Notes under the pieces: model-generated
Databases searched by the model: none
What the model saw: only the letters and a program-made list of their open reading frames with translations
Told to the model about the DNA's origin: nothing
Shown here: piece after piece, positions 1 through 9,145 of the stretch
How positions within the stretch are numbered: the first letter of the stretch is position 1
Layout of the letters: every line of letters starts with the position of its first letter
Assembly (NCBI RefSeq): GCF_007065885.1
Contig: NZ_CP041409.1
Span: 1,473,501 to 1,537,500, forward strand
Reading direction: 5' to 3'
DNA: 64,000 bases
From: Altererythrobacter sp. TH136
GTDB taxonomy: Bacteria; Pseudomonadota; Alphaproteobacteria; Sphingomonadales; Sphingomonadaceae
Program-made: the position numbers and the translations under genes

Positions 1-51
1 GACCGCCTGATCGGACCGATCTTCAGCCTGTCGGTGCGCGGCAACTTCTAG
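1..51 (+). CDS. C-terminal end of an outer-membrane protein (partial)
   Basis: Frame 1 is open from the window edge to a TAG at 49-51 and gives 16 residues ending SLSVRGNF. The alternating hydrophobic pattern and the terminal phenylalanine match the last beta strand of outer-membrane barrels, such as TonB-dependent receptors, where the final aromatic residue is the BAM recognition signal. The rest of the gene lies outside the window, so the exact family cannot be given. Confidence 0.5.
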   Translation, partial: DRLIGPIFSLSVRGNF

Positions 52-89
52 TCCTTCCCCCTCCCAACGCTGCACGATAGAGCGTGCGC

Positions 90-1079
90 ATGAAGAAGCG
101 CGCACTCGCCGGTCGCATGGTCCACCCCGTGGGCCTCGGCTGCATGAACCTGTCGTGGGCTTATGGAGATCCGCCGCCGCACGCCGACAAGATCCGCCTG
201 CTGGAGCGTGCGCTCGACCTGGGCTACGATCACTTCGACACGTCAAACATCTACGGCCTTGGCCGCAACGAGACGCTGCTGGGCGAAGCGATCATGCACC
301 GGCGCGGCGACTTCCTGCTCGCCAGCAAGACCGGCATCGTCGTGCAGGGTGCGGGGCGCGGGATCGACTGCCGCCCCGAAGCGATGCTCGCCTCGCTCGA
401 TGAGAGCCTGGCGCGGCTGAAGACTGACCATATCGACCTGTTCTACATGCACCGGCTGGACCGCAAGGTGCCGGTGGCGGACATGGTCGGGGCGCTGGCG
501 GGAGCCATCGCAGCGGGCAAGATCGGCGCTTATGGCGTCTCGGAATGGGGCGCCGATCACATCCGCGAAGCCCATGCCGTGCACCCGATGGCCGCCGTGC
601 AGACCGAATACTCGCTGTGGACCCGCAACCCCGAGATCGCAGTGCTAGAGACCACGCGTGAACTCGGCATCGCGTTCGTGGCGTTTTCGCCGGTGGCACG
701 CGGCGCGCTGGGCGGCGAATTGCGCGATCCCGGCACGCTTGGGGACAAGGACCTGCGGCGGACGATGCCTCGCTTCGACCCCGACAACTGGCCCAAGAAC
801 CGGGCGCTGATCGACCAGTTCGATGCGCTGGCAGCGGAAGCGGGCATCGCTCCCGCGCAACTCGCGCTCGCCTGGCTGCTGGCGCAGGGGCCTCACGTGC
901 ACGTGATCCCCGGCACCACCAGCAGCGCCCACCTGGAGGAGAACTTCGCCACCCTGTCGCTCGACGTGCCCGCGGGCCTGCTGGAGCAGGCGGGCGCGCT
1001 GATCAACCACGATAGCGTCAGCGGCCCGCGTTACTCACCCGCGGCGCAGGCTTCGGTCGATACCGAGGAGTTTGCCTAA
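90..1079 (+). CDS. Aldo/keto reductase
   Basis: A 329-residue NAD(P)H-dependent oxidoreductase of the aldo/keto reductase superfamily, acting in the cytoplasm on an unknown carbonyl substrate. The catalytic tetrad is visible: Asp50 and Tyr55 in DTSNIYG, Lys80 in ASKTG, and His121 in FYMHR. The sequence GVSEWG in the barrel and the C-terminal PGTTSSAHLEEN cofactor segment are also typical. The ATG at 90 is preferred over the in-frame GTG at 84, but neither has a good ribosome site. Its stop TAA (1077-1079) overlaps the stop of the convergent gene on the other strand within the tetranucleotide CTAA. Confidence 0.9.
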   Translation: MKKRALAGRMVHPVGLGCMNLSWAYGDPPPHADKIRLLERALDLGYDHFDTSNIYGLGRNETLLGEAIMHRRGDFLLASKTGIVVQGAGRGIDCRPEAMLASLDESLARLKTDHIDLFYMHRLDRKVPVADMVGALAGAIAAGKIGAYGVSEWGADHIREAHAVHPMAAVQTEYSLWTRNPEIAVLETTRELGIAFVAFSPVARGALGGELRDPGTLGDKDLRRTMPRFDPDNWPKNRALIDQFDALAAEAGIAPAQLALAWLLAQGPHVHVIPGTTSSAHLEENFATLSLDVPAGLLEQAGALINHDSVSGPRYSPAAQASVDTEEFA

Positions 1080-1933
1080 AGCTGGCGCGCGTATAGCGCC
1101 AGCAGCTGGCCCCAGGCGCGATCGGCCTGGACCGTATCGTAGGCCGGGCTATCGAGCACACACCAACCGTGGTCGGCAGGATACACCTCGACCTCTCCCG
1201 CCGCGCCGGAGGCGGTCAACGCCTGGCGCAGTTCGGTTTTCGCGGACGGCTGCTTGGCATCATCGTCGCGCGCGATCGCGATCAGGTAGCCGGCACCGGA
1301 CTGCAATATGCGATGCGGACTGGTCGGTTTGTCCGACACCAGACCGCCGCCGTGGAAACTCGCCGCCGCTTTGATCCGCTGGGGCGCCGCTGCCGCGCTG
1401 TAGATCGTGTAGCTGCCGGTCATGCAGTAGCCCTGGTTGCCGATTCCCCGCGTCCGGTCCACGGCCTTTTGCCCGTCGAGCCAGGCCGTGAGCGCGCGCG
1501 CGTCGCGGGTGATCGTTTCGAATGACACCTTGGCGCGCCACGGCGCCACTTTCTCAAACCCCTTTTTCGCCACGAAATCGGCGAAATCGGCGAATTGCAT
1601 CGCGGTCACGTCGCGGAAATAGGGGTTCGGCACGATCACCGCGTAGCCTTCGCTCGCAAGCCGGCGCGCCATGACCTTTTTCGCTTCGCGCACGCCGGCG
1701 ATGTCGGGCCACAGGATGACCGCAGGCGCTGCCTTGGCGGGGTGTACAAAGAACGCGTCCATGATCCCGTCGGCGGTGGGGATGGTGACCATGCTTTCGG
1801 TCAGGCCGCTCGCGCCGGCGCCGCTTTCCAGCGAGGTGCAGGCGGCCAGCCCGGCCAGCGCGCCGGTGGCCGCGAACCCGCGCCGGGTCATGCCCCGCTT
1901 GGCAAACTGTTCCAGATCGGTTTCGTCGCACAT
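1076..1933 (-). CDS. Exported dienelactone hydrolase family protein
   Basis: A 285-residue alpha/beta hydrolase. The N terminus carries a twin-arginine motif (TRRGFAA, residues 16-22) followed by a hydrophobic stretch with a possible lipobox ending at Cys32, so it is probably exported by Tat and may be lipid-anchored. The nucleophile is Cys170 in GYCMTG, with His255 in DHGWC and an acidic cluster near residue 223. These match the Cys-Asp-His triad of dienelactone hydrolases. The true substrate is unknown, because many family members act on other esters or lactones. It stands alone and is divergent from the aldehyde dehydrogenase gene. Confidence 0.85.
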   Translation of the reverse strand: MCDETDLEQFAKRGMTRRGFAATGALAGLAACTSLESGAGASGLTESMVTIPTADGIMDAFFVHPAKAAPAVILWPDIAGVREAKKVMARRLASEGYAVIVPNPYFRDVTAMQFADFADFVAKKGFEKVAPWRAKVSFETITRDARALTAWLDGQKAVDRTRGIGNQGYCMTGSYTIYSAAAAPQRIKAAASFHGGGLVSDKPTSPHRILQSGAGYLIAIARDDDAKQPSAKTELRQALTASGAAGEVEVYPADHGWCVLDSPAYDTVQADRAWGQLLALYARQL

Positions 1934-2119
1934 CGCCGGTCTCTCCTGTCTGTTTCGCCCAGCTTAGCAGCGCCCGGCGATGGGTCCACAACAAGACATC
2001 GCGGGGAAAGTCGATACCGGCTTTAGGCGGTATGGCCGCAGCCAATAAGCGCTTGGCGCTGTGCATCGGCATGGTAGGTTGCCGCGCGAAACCGATTCCA
2101 CTGACTAGCGGAGAGACCG

Positions 2120-3544
2120 ATGCCCGAGACTTATCCCTGCCTGATCGACGGCGAACTCATCACCACCGACGCGACGATGGAGGTGCTGAATCCCGCCAAC
2201 GAGCAGGTGATCGCGCTCGTACCCTCGTGCGGCAAGGAGGAACTTGACCGTGCGGTGGCCGCTGCCCGCCGGGCATTCAAGACGTGGAAGGCCACCCCGA
2301 TCGACGAGCGCCGCAAGGTGATCCAGGGCATCTCCGCCGCGATCAAGGACAACGCCGACGAACTGTTCCGCCTGCTTACGACCGAGCAGGGCAAGCCGCA
2401 CGCGCAGGCGCAGATGGAGGTGTTCGGTGCCGCCGGCATGGCCGCCGCGCAATCGACGCTCAACCTCGATGAAGTCATCAACCAGGACGACGAGCAGCGC
2501 CTTAGCCGCACCCGCCGCGTGCCGGTGGGCGTGGTCGGCGGGATCGTGCCGTGGAACTTTCCCGTGATGATGGCGATCCAGAAGATCGCGCCGGCCCTGC
2601 TGTCGGGCTGCACCATCGTGCTCAAGCCCAGTCCGTTCACGCCGCTGACCACGCTGCGCATCGCCGAATTGATCAAGGACGTGGTGCCCGCCGGGACGGT
2701 CAACATCATCACCGGCGAAGACACTCTTGGCCCGCTGATCACCGAGCACCCGGACATCGACAAGATCACCTTCACCGGCTCCACCGCAACGGGGAAGAAG
2801 ATCATGGAAGGCGCGTCCAAGGATCTGAAGCGCATCACGCTGGAACTGGGCGGCAATGACGCCTCGATCGTGCTGCCCGATGCCGATGTGTCCAAGGTCG
2901 CCGAACAGCTGTTCTGGTCGAGCTTTTCCAACGCGGGCCAGATCTGCGTCGCGGCGAAGCGCATCTACATCCACGAGGATATCTACGACGAACTGTCGCA
3001 GGCCATCGCGGATTACGCGAAGAACGTAACCGTCGGCGACGGGGCGCAGCAGGGCACCGGCGTCGGCCCGATCCAGAACAAGAAGCAGTTCGACCGCGTG
3101 TGTGAGCTGATCCAGGATGCCAAGGACAACGGCTACAAGTTCCTGACCGGCGGCGATGTCGACCCGTCGGGCACCGGCTACTACGTGCCAATCACCATCC
3201 TCGACAATCCGCCGGAGGATGCACGGATCGTGGCCGAGGAACAGTTCGGCCCGGTCATGCCGCTGATGAAGTTTGCAACGACCGAGGAAGCGATCGAGCG
3301 GGCCAACAACTCGGAATACGGCCTCGCCGGCGCGGTGTGGACCGCCGATCCGGCCAAGGGTGTCGAGGTCGCCGAACAGCTGGAAACCGGCACCGTCTGG
3401 GTCAACGAATACCTGCACCTGTCGCCGTTCGCACCGTTTGGCGGGCACAAGCAGTCAGGCTTTGGCGCCGAGTACGGCGTTGAGGGATTGAAGGAGTTCA
3501 CCTACGCGCAGGTGATCACCGTCAAGAAAGACGCGTTCGCCTGA
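2120..3544 (+). CDS. NAD(P)-dependent aldehyde dehydrogenase
   Basis: A 474-residue ALDH of normal family length that oxidises an aldehyde to the carboxylate. The active-site set is complete: Asn146 in PWNFP, Lys169 in VLKPSPFTP, the cofactor loop FTGSTATGK (218-226), general base Glu242 in LELGGN, and nucleophile Cys276 in NAGQICVA. A purine-rich GGAGAG lies just upstream of the ATG. Similarity looks closest to the succinate-semialdehyde/NAD-dependent group, but the substrate cannot be read from the sequence. It is followed by a 265-bp non-coding leader belonging to the next gene. Confidence 0.93.
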   Translation: MPETYPCLIDGELITTDATMEVLNPANEQVIALVPSCGKEELDRAVAAARRAFKTWKATPIDERRKVIQGISAAIKDNADELFRLLTTEQGKPHAQAQMEVFGAAGMAAAQSTLNLDEVINQDDEQRLSRTRRVPVGVVGGIVPWNFPVMMAIQKIAPALLSGCTIVLKPSPFTPLTTLRIAELIKDVVPAGTVNIITGEDTLGPLITEHPDIDKITFTGSTATGKKIMEGASKDLKRITLELGGNDASIVLPDADVSKVAEQLFWSSFSNAGQICVAAKRIYIHEDIYDELSQAIADYAKNVTVGDGAQQGTGVGPIQNKKQFDRVCELIQDAKDNGYKFLTGGDVDPSGTGYYVPITILDNPPEDARIVAEEQFGPVMPLMKFATTEEAIERANNSEYGLAGAVWTADPAKGVEVAEQLETGTVWVNEYLHLSPFAPFGGHKQSGFGAEYGVEGLKEFTYAQVITVKKDAFA

Positions 3545-3581
3545 TGCAAGCAAGACTCGACGGGAGGCGGGGGTTGCTCTA

Positions 3582-3690
3582 ATCGCGCCCCCGTCATCTG
3601 GGGAGTAGCCCGAAGGACATCGCCCGCGGTGTCCGCCCCGCCGTCAACATACTTGACCGAGAGGTCATGGCGGCAGGGGGATTGCGACGG
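3582..3690 (+). promoter_or_regulatory. yybP-ykoY manganese riboswitch
   Basis: The leader of the GDT1-family gene contains the hallmark GGGGAGTAGC at 3600-3609 and a second conserved block GTCAACATACTTG at 3643-3655. Both are signatures of the yybP-ykoY Mn2+ aptamer. A closing stem can be drawn between TCGC/CCCCC (3583-3592) and GGGGG/GCGA (3676-3687), with a small internal loop. An upstream CGGGGG (3568-3573) can pair instead with CCCCCG at 3588-3593, which could be a competing fold or a terminator of the preceding gene. This riboswitch class is known to control UPF0016/GDT1 manganese exporters, matching the gene downstream. Confidence 0.85.
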
Positions 3691-3809
3691 CGGCCACGGC
3701 CGCCCTTGCGCGATCCAGGCAAGACCAATGGCATTGCGCCCCCGCCAAGCCGGGCGGGTGGGCCGCGGTGCCGTTGCTTGTCTCACCCGCCCGGCACCGG
3801 AACACGACA

Positions 3810-4376
3810 GTGCTGGAACCCCTGCTCACCTCCACTGCTCTGGTCGCGCTCGCCGAGATCGGCGACAAGACCATGCTGCTAGCGATCGTGCTCGCCACCC
3901 GCTTCCGCCGCCCTTTGCCGATCATCGCCGGCATCTTCGTGGCGACCCTTCTCAACCATGCTCTCGCCGCCTGGGCCGGCAGCCTGGCGGCGGACTTCTT
4001 TGCGGGGCAGACGTTCCGCATCATCGTGGCGCTCAGCTTCGTCGCGATGGGCCTGTGGACCCTTGTGCCTGACAAGTTCGAAGAGGGCGATGCGCCGGCG
4101 GTCTCCGCGCGCGGTGCGTTCTTCACCACGCTGGTCGCCTTTTTCCTGGTCGAAATGGGGGACAAGACCCAGCTCGCCACGGTTGCCCTGGGCGCCCAAT
4201 ATCACGACGTGCTGGCAGTCGCGGCTGGAACCACGATCGGCATGATGATCGCCAACGTGCCGGCCGTGCTGCTCGGCAATGCGCTGATCAGGCGCGTGTC
4301 GCTGAATGCCGTGCGCATCGCGGCTGCCGCCCTGTTCGTGGGCGTCGGTATATGGATGCTGGTCGATGCGCTCTAG
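3810..4376 (+). CDS. GDT1/TMEM165 (UPF0016) family Mn2+ exporter
   Basis: An inner-membrane cation exporter of about 188 residues. It has the two family signatures, EIGDKT (residues 16-21) and EMGDKT (115-120), each in a hydrophobic segment, with about six membrane helices arranged as two homologous halves. Members such as Vibrio MneA export manganese. The GTG at 3810 is chosen because family proteins begin close to the first EIGDKT motif. The alternative GTG at 3768 would add 14 residues inside the riboswitch expression platform. The upstream Mn2+ riboswitch supports a role in manganese efflux. Confidence 0.85.
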   Translation: MLEPLLTSTALVALAEIGDKTMLLAIVLATRFRRPLPIIAGIFVATLLNHALAAWAGSLAADFFAGQTFRIIVALSFVAMGLWTLVPDKFEEGDAPAVSARGAFFTTLVAFFLVEMGDKTQLATVALGAQYHDVLAVAAGTTIGMMIANVPAVLLGNALIRRVSLNAVRIAAAALFVGVGIWMLVDAL

Positions 4377-4428
4377 CGGCTGTGCCGCAAGCGAGTAGGA
4401 TGGCCGCACTTTCAGGAGGGATCGGGTG

Positions 4429-4812
4429 ATGGCTCAGGTGATCGGGGTGGGCGGCATCTTCTTCAAGGCGAACGACCCCGCGGCGACGCGCGAGTGGTAT
4501 GGCCGCGTGCTGGGCATCCCCTTCGAAGATTGGGGCGGCGTGGTATTCCTTCCACAAACCGCGGCGGCGCATCCGGGCTCCGGCACCGTGTTCAGCCCGT
4601 TCAAGGCAGAGACAGAGTATTTCGCGCCGTCTGCAGAACGCTTCATGATCAACCTGATGGTCGATGACCTGGCGGCGATGCTGGAGCGATGCGCGCGAGA
4701 AGGGGTGCAACCGGTGATGCAAATCCTGGATGAACCGAACGGCCGGTTCGCGCACATCATGGACCCCGATGGGCGCAAGATCGAATTGTGGGAGCCCAGG
4801 CCGATGGCCTGA
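4429..4812 (+). CDS. VOC (glyoxalase/dioxygenase-fold) family protein
   Basis: A 127-residue single-module protein of the vicinal oxygen chelate superfamily. It opens with GVGGIFFKANDP, has the typical WYGRVLG strand-helix, and ends with FAHIMDPDGRKIELWEP, where Asp-Pro-Asp-Gly and Glu form the second half-site. Its catalytic activity, if any, is unknown. AGGAGG at 4413-4418 sets the start, with ATG 4429 favoured over the adjacent GTG 4426. It ends only 2 bp before the convergent nitronate monooxygenase gene. Confidence 0.85.
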   Translation: MAQVIGVGGIFFKANDPAATREWYGRVLGIPFEDWGGVVFLPQTAAAHPGSGTVFSPFKAETEYFAPSAERFMINLMVDDLAAMLERCAREGVQPVMQILDEPNGRFAHIMDPDGRKIELWEPRPMA

Positions 4813-4814
4813 GC

Positions 4815-5825
4815 TCAGCGGCGGGCGAGCGCGGCCTCGCACTGGCTCATCAGCTGGGCCATGATGCCGGCCACGGGCTCTTCCGCCTTGACCATGCCGA
4901 CCGACTGGCCCGCCATCAGGCTGCCGTTCTCGATATCCCCGTCGATCACCGCGCGGCGCAGGGCACCAGCCCAGTAATGCTCGATCTGCAGCTGCGCCTC
5001 GGCCATCTCCAGGCTTTCGCCATCCAGCGCCTGCGCCACTTCGCGCTGTTTGGCGGTGAACAGTTCGGTGCCCTTGTTCTTGAGCGCGCGGACCGGGATG
5101 ACCGGCAGGCGCGGATCGACCTGCACGCTGGCGACCGCCTCACGCGCGCTGGCGCGGAAGAAAGCCTTCTTGAAATCCGGGTGCGCAATGCTTTCAGTGG
5201 CACAGGCGAAGCGCGTGCCGAGCTGGACCCCAACCGCGCCCATCTCCAGGTATCCGGCGATCGCCTCGCCCCGCCCGATCCCGCCGGCGACGAACACCAG
5301 GTGATCCTCGGACAGTTCAGGCAGGAATTCCTGCGCCAGCACGCTGGTGGAGACCGGGCCGATGTGGCCGCCAGCCTCCATCCCCTCGATCACCAGCGCG
5401 TCACCGCCTGATCGCAGCAGCTTCTTGGCGAGCGCCAGCGTCGGCGCAAATACGATCACCTTGGCATCGAAAGCCTTGATCGCCTCCACGCTGCCCTTGG
5501 GCGGGATCCCGCCGGCCAGCACCACGTGCCCGACCCCATGCCTGCCGCACACCGCGATCAGGTCGGTCAGTTGCGGGTGCATGGTGATGAGGTTCACCCC
5601 GAACGGCTTATCGGTCAGCGTTTTCGTCGCGGCGATCTCCGCGTCGAGCAGTTCGGGCGTCATCGCCCCGCAGGCGATCACGCCAAACCCGCCGGCATTG
5701 CTGATCGCGGAGACAAGATTGCGCTCAGACACCCAGCTCATCGCGCCGCACAGGATGGCATGCTCGCTGCCAAGGAACGCGCGGCCGCGCGCCATCAGTG
5801 CGTGCGTTCTGGAATAGCTGTTCAT
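4815..5825 (-). CDS. Nitronate monooxygenase (2-nitropropane dioxygenase family)
   Basis: A 336-residue FMN-dependent TIM-barrel enzyme that oxidises alkyl nitronates and protects against nitro compounds such as propionate-3-nitronate. The FMN-binding features are EGMEAGGHIG, VAGGIGRGE and GAVGVQLGTRF, together with the early ILCGAMSWVS segment. The start is taken at the ATG ending at 5825 (MNSYSRTH) because the 12 extra upstream codons have no family counterpart. It lies in the same direction as purT and lysC but is separated from purT by 39 bp. Confidence 0.88.
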   Translation of the reverse strand: MNSYSRTHALMARGRAFLGSEHAILCGAMSWVSERNLVSAISNAGGFGVIACGAMTPELLDAEIAATKTLTDKPFGVNLITMHPQLTDLIAVCGRHGVGHVVLAGGIPPKGSVEAIKAFDAKVIVFAPTLALAKKLLRSGGDALVIEGMEAGGHIGPVSTSVLAQEFLPELSEDHLVFVAGGIGRGEAIAGYLEMGAVGVQLGTRFACATESIAHPDFKKAFFRASAREAVASVQVDPRLPVIPVRALKNKGTELFTAKQREVAQALDGESLEMAEAQLQIEHYWAGALRRAVIDGDIENGSLMAGQSVGMVKAEEPVAGIMAQLMSQCEAALARR

Positions 5826-5864
5826 GGCGAGGCGCTTAGGCGCGCGAAGACCGTGCGGCAACCA

Positions 5865-7028
5865 TCACGGGCCGTAGTGGATCGCGACCTTGGCAGCGGC
5901 ATCGCGCGCTTTGCGCCGCGCCTCGTCGATGCCGTTCGCCGTCGCGAGCGCCACGCCCATGCGCCGATGCGGGCGGCTGGTTGGCTTGGCGAATATCCGC
6001 AGGTCGGTGCCGTCCTCCGCCAAGGCTTCCGCCAGCCCGCTGTAAGACAGGGTCTCGCTGACGCGGTCAGCCAGAATCACCGCCGAGGCGGCAGGACGCG
6101 CGCGGATCGCCTGCGGGATCGGCAAGCCAAGGATCGCGCGGGCGTGGAGGTCGAATTCGGACAGGTTCTGGCTCGCCAGCGTGACCATGCCCGTGTCGTG
6201 CGGACGCGGGCTGAGCTCCGAAAAGATGACCTGCTCGCCGGAGACGAAGAACTCGACGCCAAACAAGCCGTGGCCACCGAGATTGTCGACCACCTTGCGG
6301 GCCATATCCTGCGCTTCCGCGAGCGCAGCGTCCGACATCGGGATTGGCTGCCAGCTCTCCATGTAATCGCCGCGCTCCTGCCGGTGGCCGATGGGCGGGC
6401 AGAAGCTGACCCCGCCGCGGTGGCGCACCGTGAGCAGGGTGATCTCGTAATCGAACGCGATGAACGCCTCGACGATCACCCGCGCACGGTCGCCGCGCAT
6501 GCCGGCCACGGCCGTGTCCCAGGCGGGCTGAAGCTCATCAGCCGAGCGGACCGTCGACTGGCCCTTGCCGCTCGACGACATGACCGGCTTGATCACGCAC
6601 GGAAAGCCGGTGAAGGCCGCCGCCTCGCGCACTTGTTCTAGGCTTTCGGCATAGCGATAACGCGAGGTGGCGAGGCCCAGCTCCTCCGCCGCCAGATCGC
6701 GGATCGCGTCCCGGTTCATGGTCAGCTGCGCCGCGCGGGCTGACGGCACGATGGTCAGCCCTTCCCGCTCCAGCTCGGCGAGAACTTCGGTGCGGATCGC
6801 CTCGATCTCGGGCACGATGAAGTCGGGCCGATGTCTCTCGGCCACGGCGCGCAGGGCCGCGCCGTCGAGCATCGAGAACACCTCGCGCGCATCGGCGAGC
6901 TGCATCGCCGGGGCGTTGTCGTAGGCATCGCAGGCGATCACGCGCGCACCAAGGCGCTTGGCGGAGATCACGAACTCGCGTCCCAGCTCGCCGGAACCGA
7001 GCAGCAGGATCGTGGCCGTATGGCTCAT
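5865..7028 (-). CDS. purT: Formate-dependent phosphoribosylglycinamide formyltransferase
   Basis: A 387-residue ATP-grasp enzyme that makes formyl-GAR from GAR, formate and ATP in purine biosynthesis, an alternative to the folate-dependent PurN. The N-terminal preATP-grasp domain starts [13 protein letters not shown]. The ATP-grasp domain has [14 protein letters not shown] near residue 150, and [10 protein letters not shown] holds metal and substrate residues. The start at 7028 follows a GAGGAA site and removes 14 poorly conserved codons. lysC ends 10 bp upstream on the same strand, so the two are probably cotranscribed. Confidence 0.95.
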   Translation of the reverse strand: MSHTATILLLGSGELGREFVISAKRLGARVIACDAYDNAPAMQLADAREVFSMLDGAALRAVAERHRPDFIVPEIEAIRTEVLAELEREGLTIVPSARAAQLTMNRDAIRDLAAEELGLATSRYRYAESLEQVREAAAFTGFPCVIKPVMSSSGKGQSTVRSADELQPAWDTAVAGMRGDRARVIVEAFIAFDYEITLLTVRHRGGVSFCPPIGHRQERGDYMESWQPIPMSDAALAEAQDMARKVVDNLGGHGLFGVEFFVSGEQVIFSELSPRPHDTGMVTLASQNLSEFDLHARAILGLPIPQAIRARPAASAVILADRVSETLSYSGLAEALAEDGTDLRIFAKPTSRPHRRMGVALATANGIDEARRKARDAAAKVAIHYGP

Positions 7029-7038
7029 TGCCGGTTCC

Positions 7039-8319
7039 TCAGGCTGCGTCGTCGCTCTCGTCGAGGCCATAGGCGGTGTGGAGGACGCGCACGGCGAGTT
7101 CGGTCTCGTCCTCGTCGATCATGACGCTGACCTTGATTTCGCTGGTGGAGATCGCCTGGATGTTGATCGCCCGCTCGGCCAGGCTCTTGAACATCGTCGC
7201 GGCAACGCCCGCGTGGCTCTTCATGCCGACGCCGACGACGCTGATCTTGGCGATCTTGCTGTCGGTGATGATCCGGTTGAATCCGATCTCGTCGCGCCGG
7301 TCCTCCAGCAGCGCCTGCGCCCGCGCAAGGTCGGTCATCGGGACGGTGAAGGTCACGTCGGTCTCGCCCTTGTCGCGGCCTACGTTCTGGATGATCATGT
7401 CGACGTTGATGCTCGCTGCGGCGAGCGGTTCGAAGATATGCGCCACCGCGCCGGGCTTGTCGGGCACGCGGGTGAGGATGATCTTGGCTTCGTTCTTGTC
7501 ATGCGCGATGCCGGTGACGTGCTGGCGTTCCATTTCGCCTCTCTCCAATATTTCGTCCATCTCGCTTTCCGAGACGATCATCGTGCCGGGAATCTCGTCG
7601 GCGGGCACCGCGTCGTCGCCGATGAAGCTCGAGAGGACCTGCACCCGCACGCCCTCCTTCATCGCGAGGCCGACGGAGCGGGTCTGCAGCACCTTGGCCC
7701 CCACGCTCGCGAGTTCGAGCATTTCCTCGTACGTCACCGCTTTCAGCTTGCGCGCCTTGGCGACGATGCGGGGATCGGTGGTATAGACCCCGTCGACATC
7801 GGTGTAGATGTCGCACCGGTCCGCCCCGATCGCCGCCGCCACCGCGACCGCGGAAGTATCGGAACCGCCGCGCCCGAGCGTGGTTACCCGACCATCGTGG
7901 CCGACGCCCTGAAACCCGGGGATGACCGCGATCTCGCCCGCGGCCATGCTGGCGAGCAATGCATCACTGTCGATATCCTCGATCCGTGCCTTGGCGTGCG
8001 CCTCGATCGTGCGGATCGGCACCTGCCAGCCCAGCCACGAGCGCGCCCGGCAGCCCAGCGCCTGCAGGGTCAGGGCGAGGAGGCCGCTGGTAACCTGTTC
8101 TCCGCTCGCGACCACCACGTCATACTCAGCTGGGTCGTAAAGCGGGTTGGCCTCGCGGCAGAAATTTACGAGCCGGTCGGTTTCGCCCGCCATTGCGGAG
8201 ACCACCACTGCGACCTCGTTGCCGCCCGCCGCCTGCTTGCGCACGATGTTGGCCACGCGGCGGATGCGCTCGGTCCCGGCCATCGACGTGCCGCCGAATT
8301 TCATCACGATCCGCGCCAA
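7039..8319 (-). CDS. lysC: Aspartate kinase
   Basis: A 426-residue enzyme phosphorylating aspartate, the first step towards Lys, Thr, Met and diaminopimelate. The kinase domain has KFGGTSMAG at the N terminus and [11 protein letters not shown] near residue 150. Two C-terminal ACT domains, roughly 270-410, should give feedback inhibition. The natural start is a TTG at 8319: the reading [12 protein letters not shown] is the invariant aspartokinase N terminus and no ATG or GTG gives it. It is divergent from ubiG across about 52 bp and lies 10 bp upstream of purT. Confidence 0.95.
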   Translation of the reverse strand: MARIVMKFGGTSMAGTERIRRVANIVRKQAAGGNEVAVVVSAMAGETDRLVNFCREANPLYDPAEYDVVVASGEQVTSGLLALTLQALGCRARSWLGWQVPIRTIEAHAKARIEDIDSDALLASMAAGEIAVIPGFQGVGHDGRVTTLGRGGSDTSAVAVAAAIGADRCDIYTDVDGVYTTDPRIVAKARKLKAVTYEEMLELASVGAKVLQTRSVGLAMKEGVRVQVLSSFIGDDAVPADEIPGTMIVSESEMDEILERGEMERQHVTGIAHDKNEAKIILTRVPDKPGAVAHIFEPLAAASINVDMIIQNVGRDKGETDVTFTVPMTDLARAQALLEDRRDEIGFNRIITDSKIAKISVVGVGMKSHAGVAATMFKSLAERAINIQAISTSEIKVSVMIDEDETELAVRVLHTAYGLDESDDAA

Positions 8320-8371
8320 GCTGTGTTCGCCTCTGCTGGAAGTGCCTCGGCCGCGCTGTTACGCAGTGGGC

Positions 8372-9145
8372 ATGACCGATGCAACCGAGCCTGCCGATAT
8401 CAATTCTTTGCTCCGACCAAAGCAGGCGGGGCTGACGATCCGCGCCGAAGAGGCCGCACATTTCGGGCGGCTGGCGGCCGACTGGTGGGATCCCAGGGGT
8501 TCGTCCGCCATGCTCCACCGCTTGAACCCGGTGCGGCTGGGCTTCATCCGCGACGCGATCGACCGGCACTGGCAGGTCCCGCAGGACGCCGTGCGTCCGC
8601 TCGCTGGCCGGACCGCGCTCGATGTCGGGTGCGGGGCGGGATTGCTGTGCGAACCGCTTGCCCGGTTGGGCGCGGCGGTGACCGGGATCGACGCCGCGCC
8701 CGAGAACGCGGCGGTCGCGCAGGCGCATGCCGAGGGTGTCGGCCTCCCCATCCGTTATCTGGCGGGGGAGGTGGGGTTGGTCGACGGCGCCTTCGATCTC
8801 GTCACCGCGATGGAAGTGATCGAGCATGTCGCCGACAAGTCGGCGTTCGTCACCGATCTGGGCGCGCGGCTCGCGCCGGATGGCCTGATGGTCCTCTCCA
8901 CCCCCAACCGCACCCGGCGTTCGCAGCTGCTGCTGGTCGACGCGGCCGAGGCGGCTGGCATGATCCCGCGCGGCACGCACCGGTGGGACGATTTCATCAC
9001 GCCTGACGAACTGCGCGCGCTGCTAGCGGACGCCGGGCTGACGATGGGCGAGCCGCGGGGCATCGCCTTCTCGCCGGGGAAAGGCCTGCACCTCTCGCCC
9101 GACCTGTCACTGAACTACATCGTCACGGCCGTGCGGACCGCCTGA
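8372..9145 (+). CDS. ubiG: Ubiquinone O-methyltransferase (2-polyprenyl-6-hydroxyphenol and demethylubiquinol methylase)
   Basis: A 257-residue class I SAM methyltransferase that performs both O-methylations in ubiquinone synthesis. The diagnostic segment HFGRLAADWWDPRGSS leads into PVRLGFIRD, followed by SAM motif I, LDVGCGAGLLCEPLARLG, and then MEVIEHVADK. The ATG at 8372 gives the standard N terminus. The frame is open much further upstream but runs antisense to lysC and is not coding. Its last 23 bp overlap the 3' end of the convergent glycerophosphodiesterase gene. Confidence 0.94.
   Translation: MTDATEPADINSLLRPKQAGLTIRAEEAAHFGRLAADWWDPRGSSAMLHRLNPVRLGFIRDAIDRHWQVPQDAVRPLAGRTALDVGCGAGLLCEPLARLGAAVTGIDAAPENAAVAQAHAEGVGLPIRYLAGEVGLVDGAFDLVTAMEVIEHVADKSAFVTDLGARLAPDGLMVLSTPNRTRRSQLLLVDAAEAAGMIPRGTHRWDDFITPDELRALLADAGLTMGEPRGIAFSPGKGLHLSPDLSLNYIVTAVRTA

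Noticed and set aside
6958-8371. Long plus-strand open frame opposite purT and lysC running towards ubiG
   Set aside because: Shadow frame of lysC; the composition is typical of antisense GC-rich translation and it lacks motifs.
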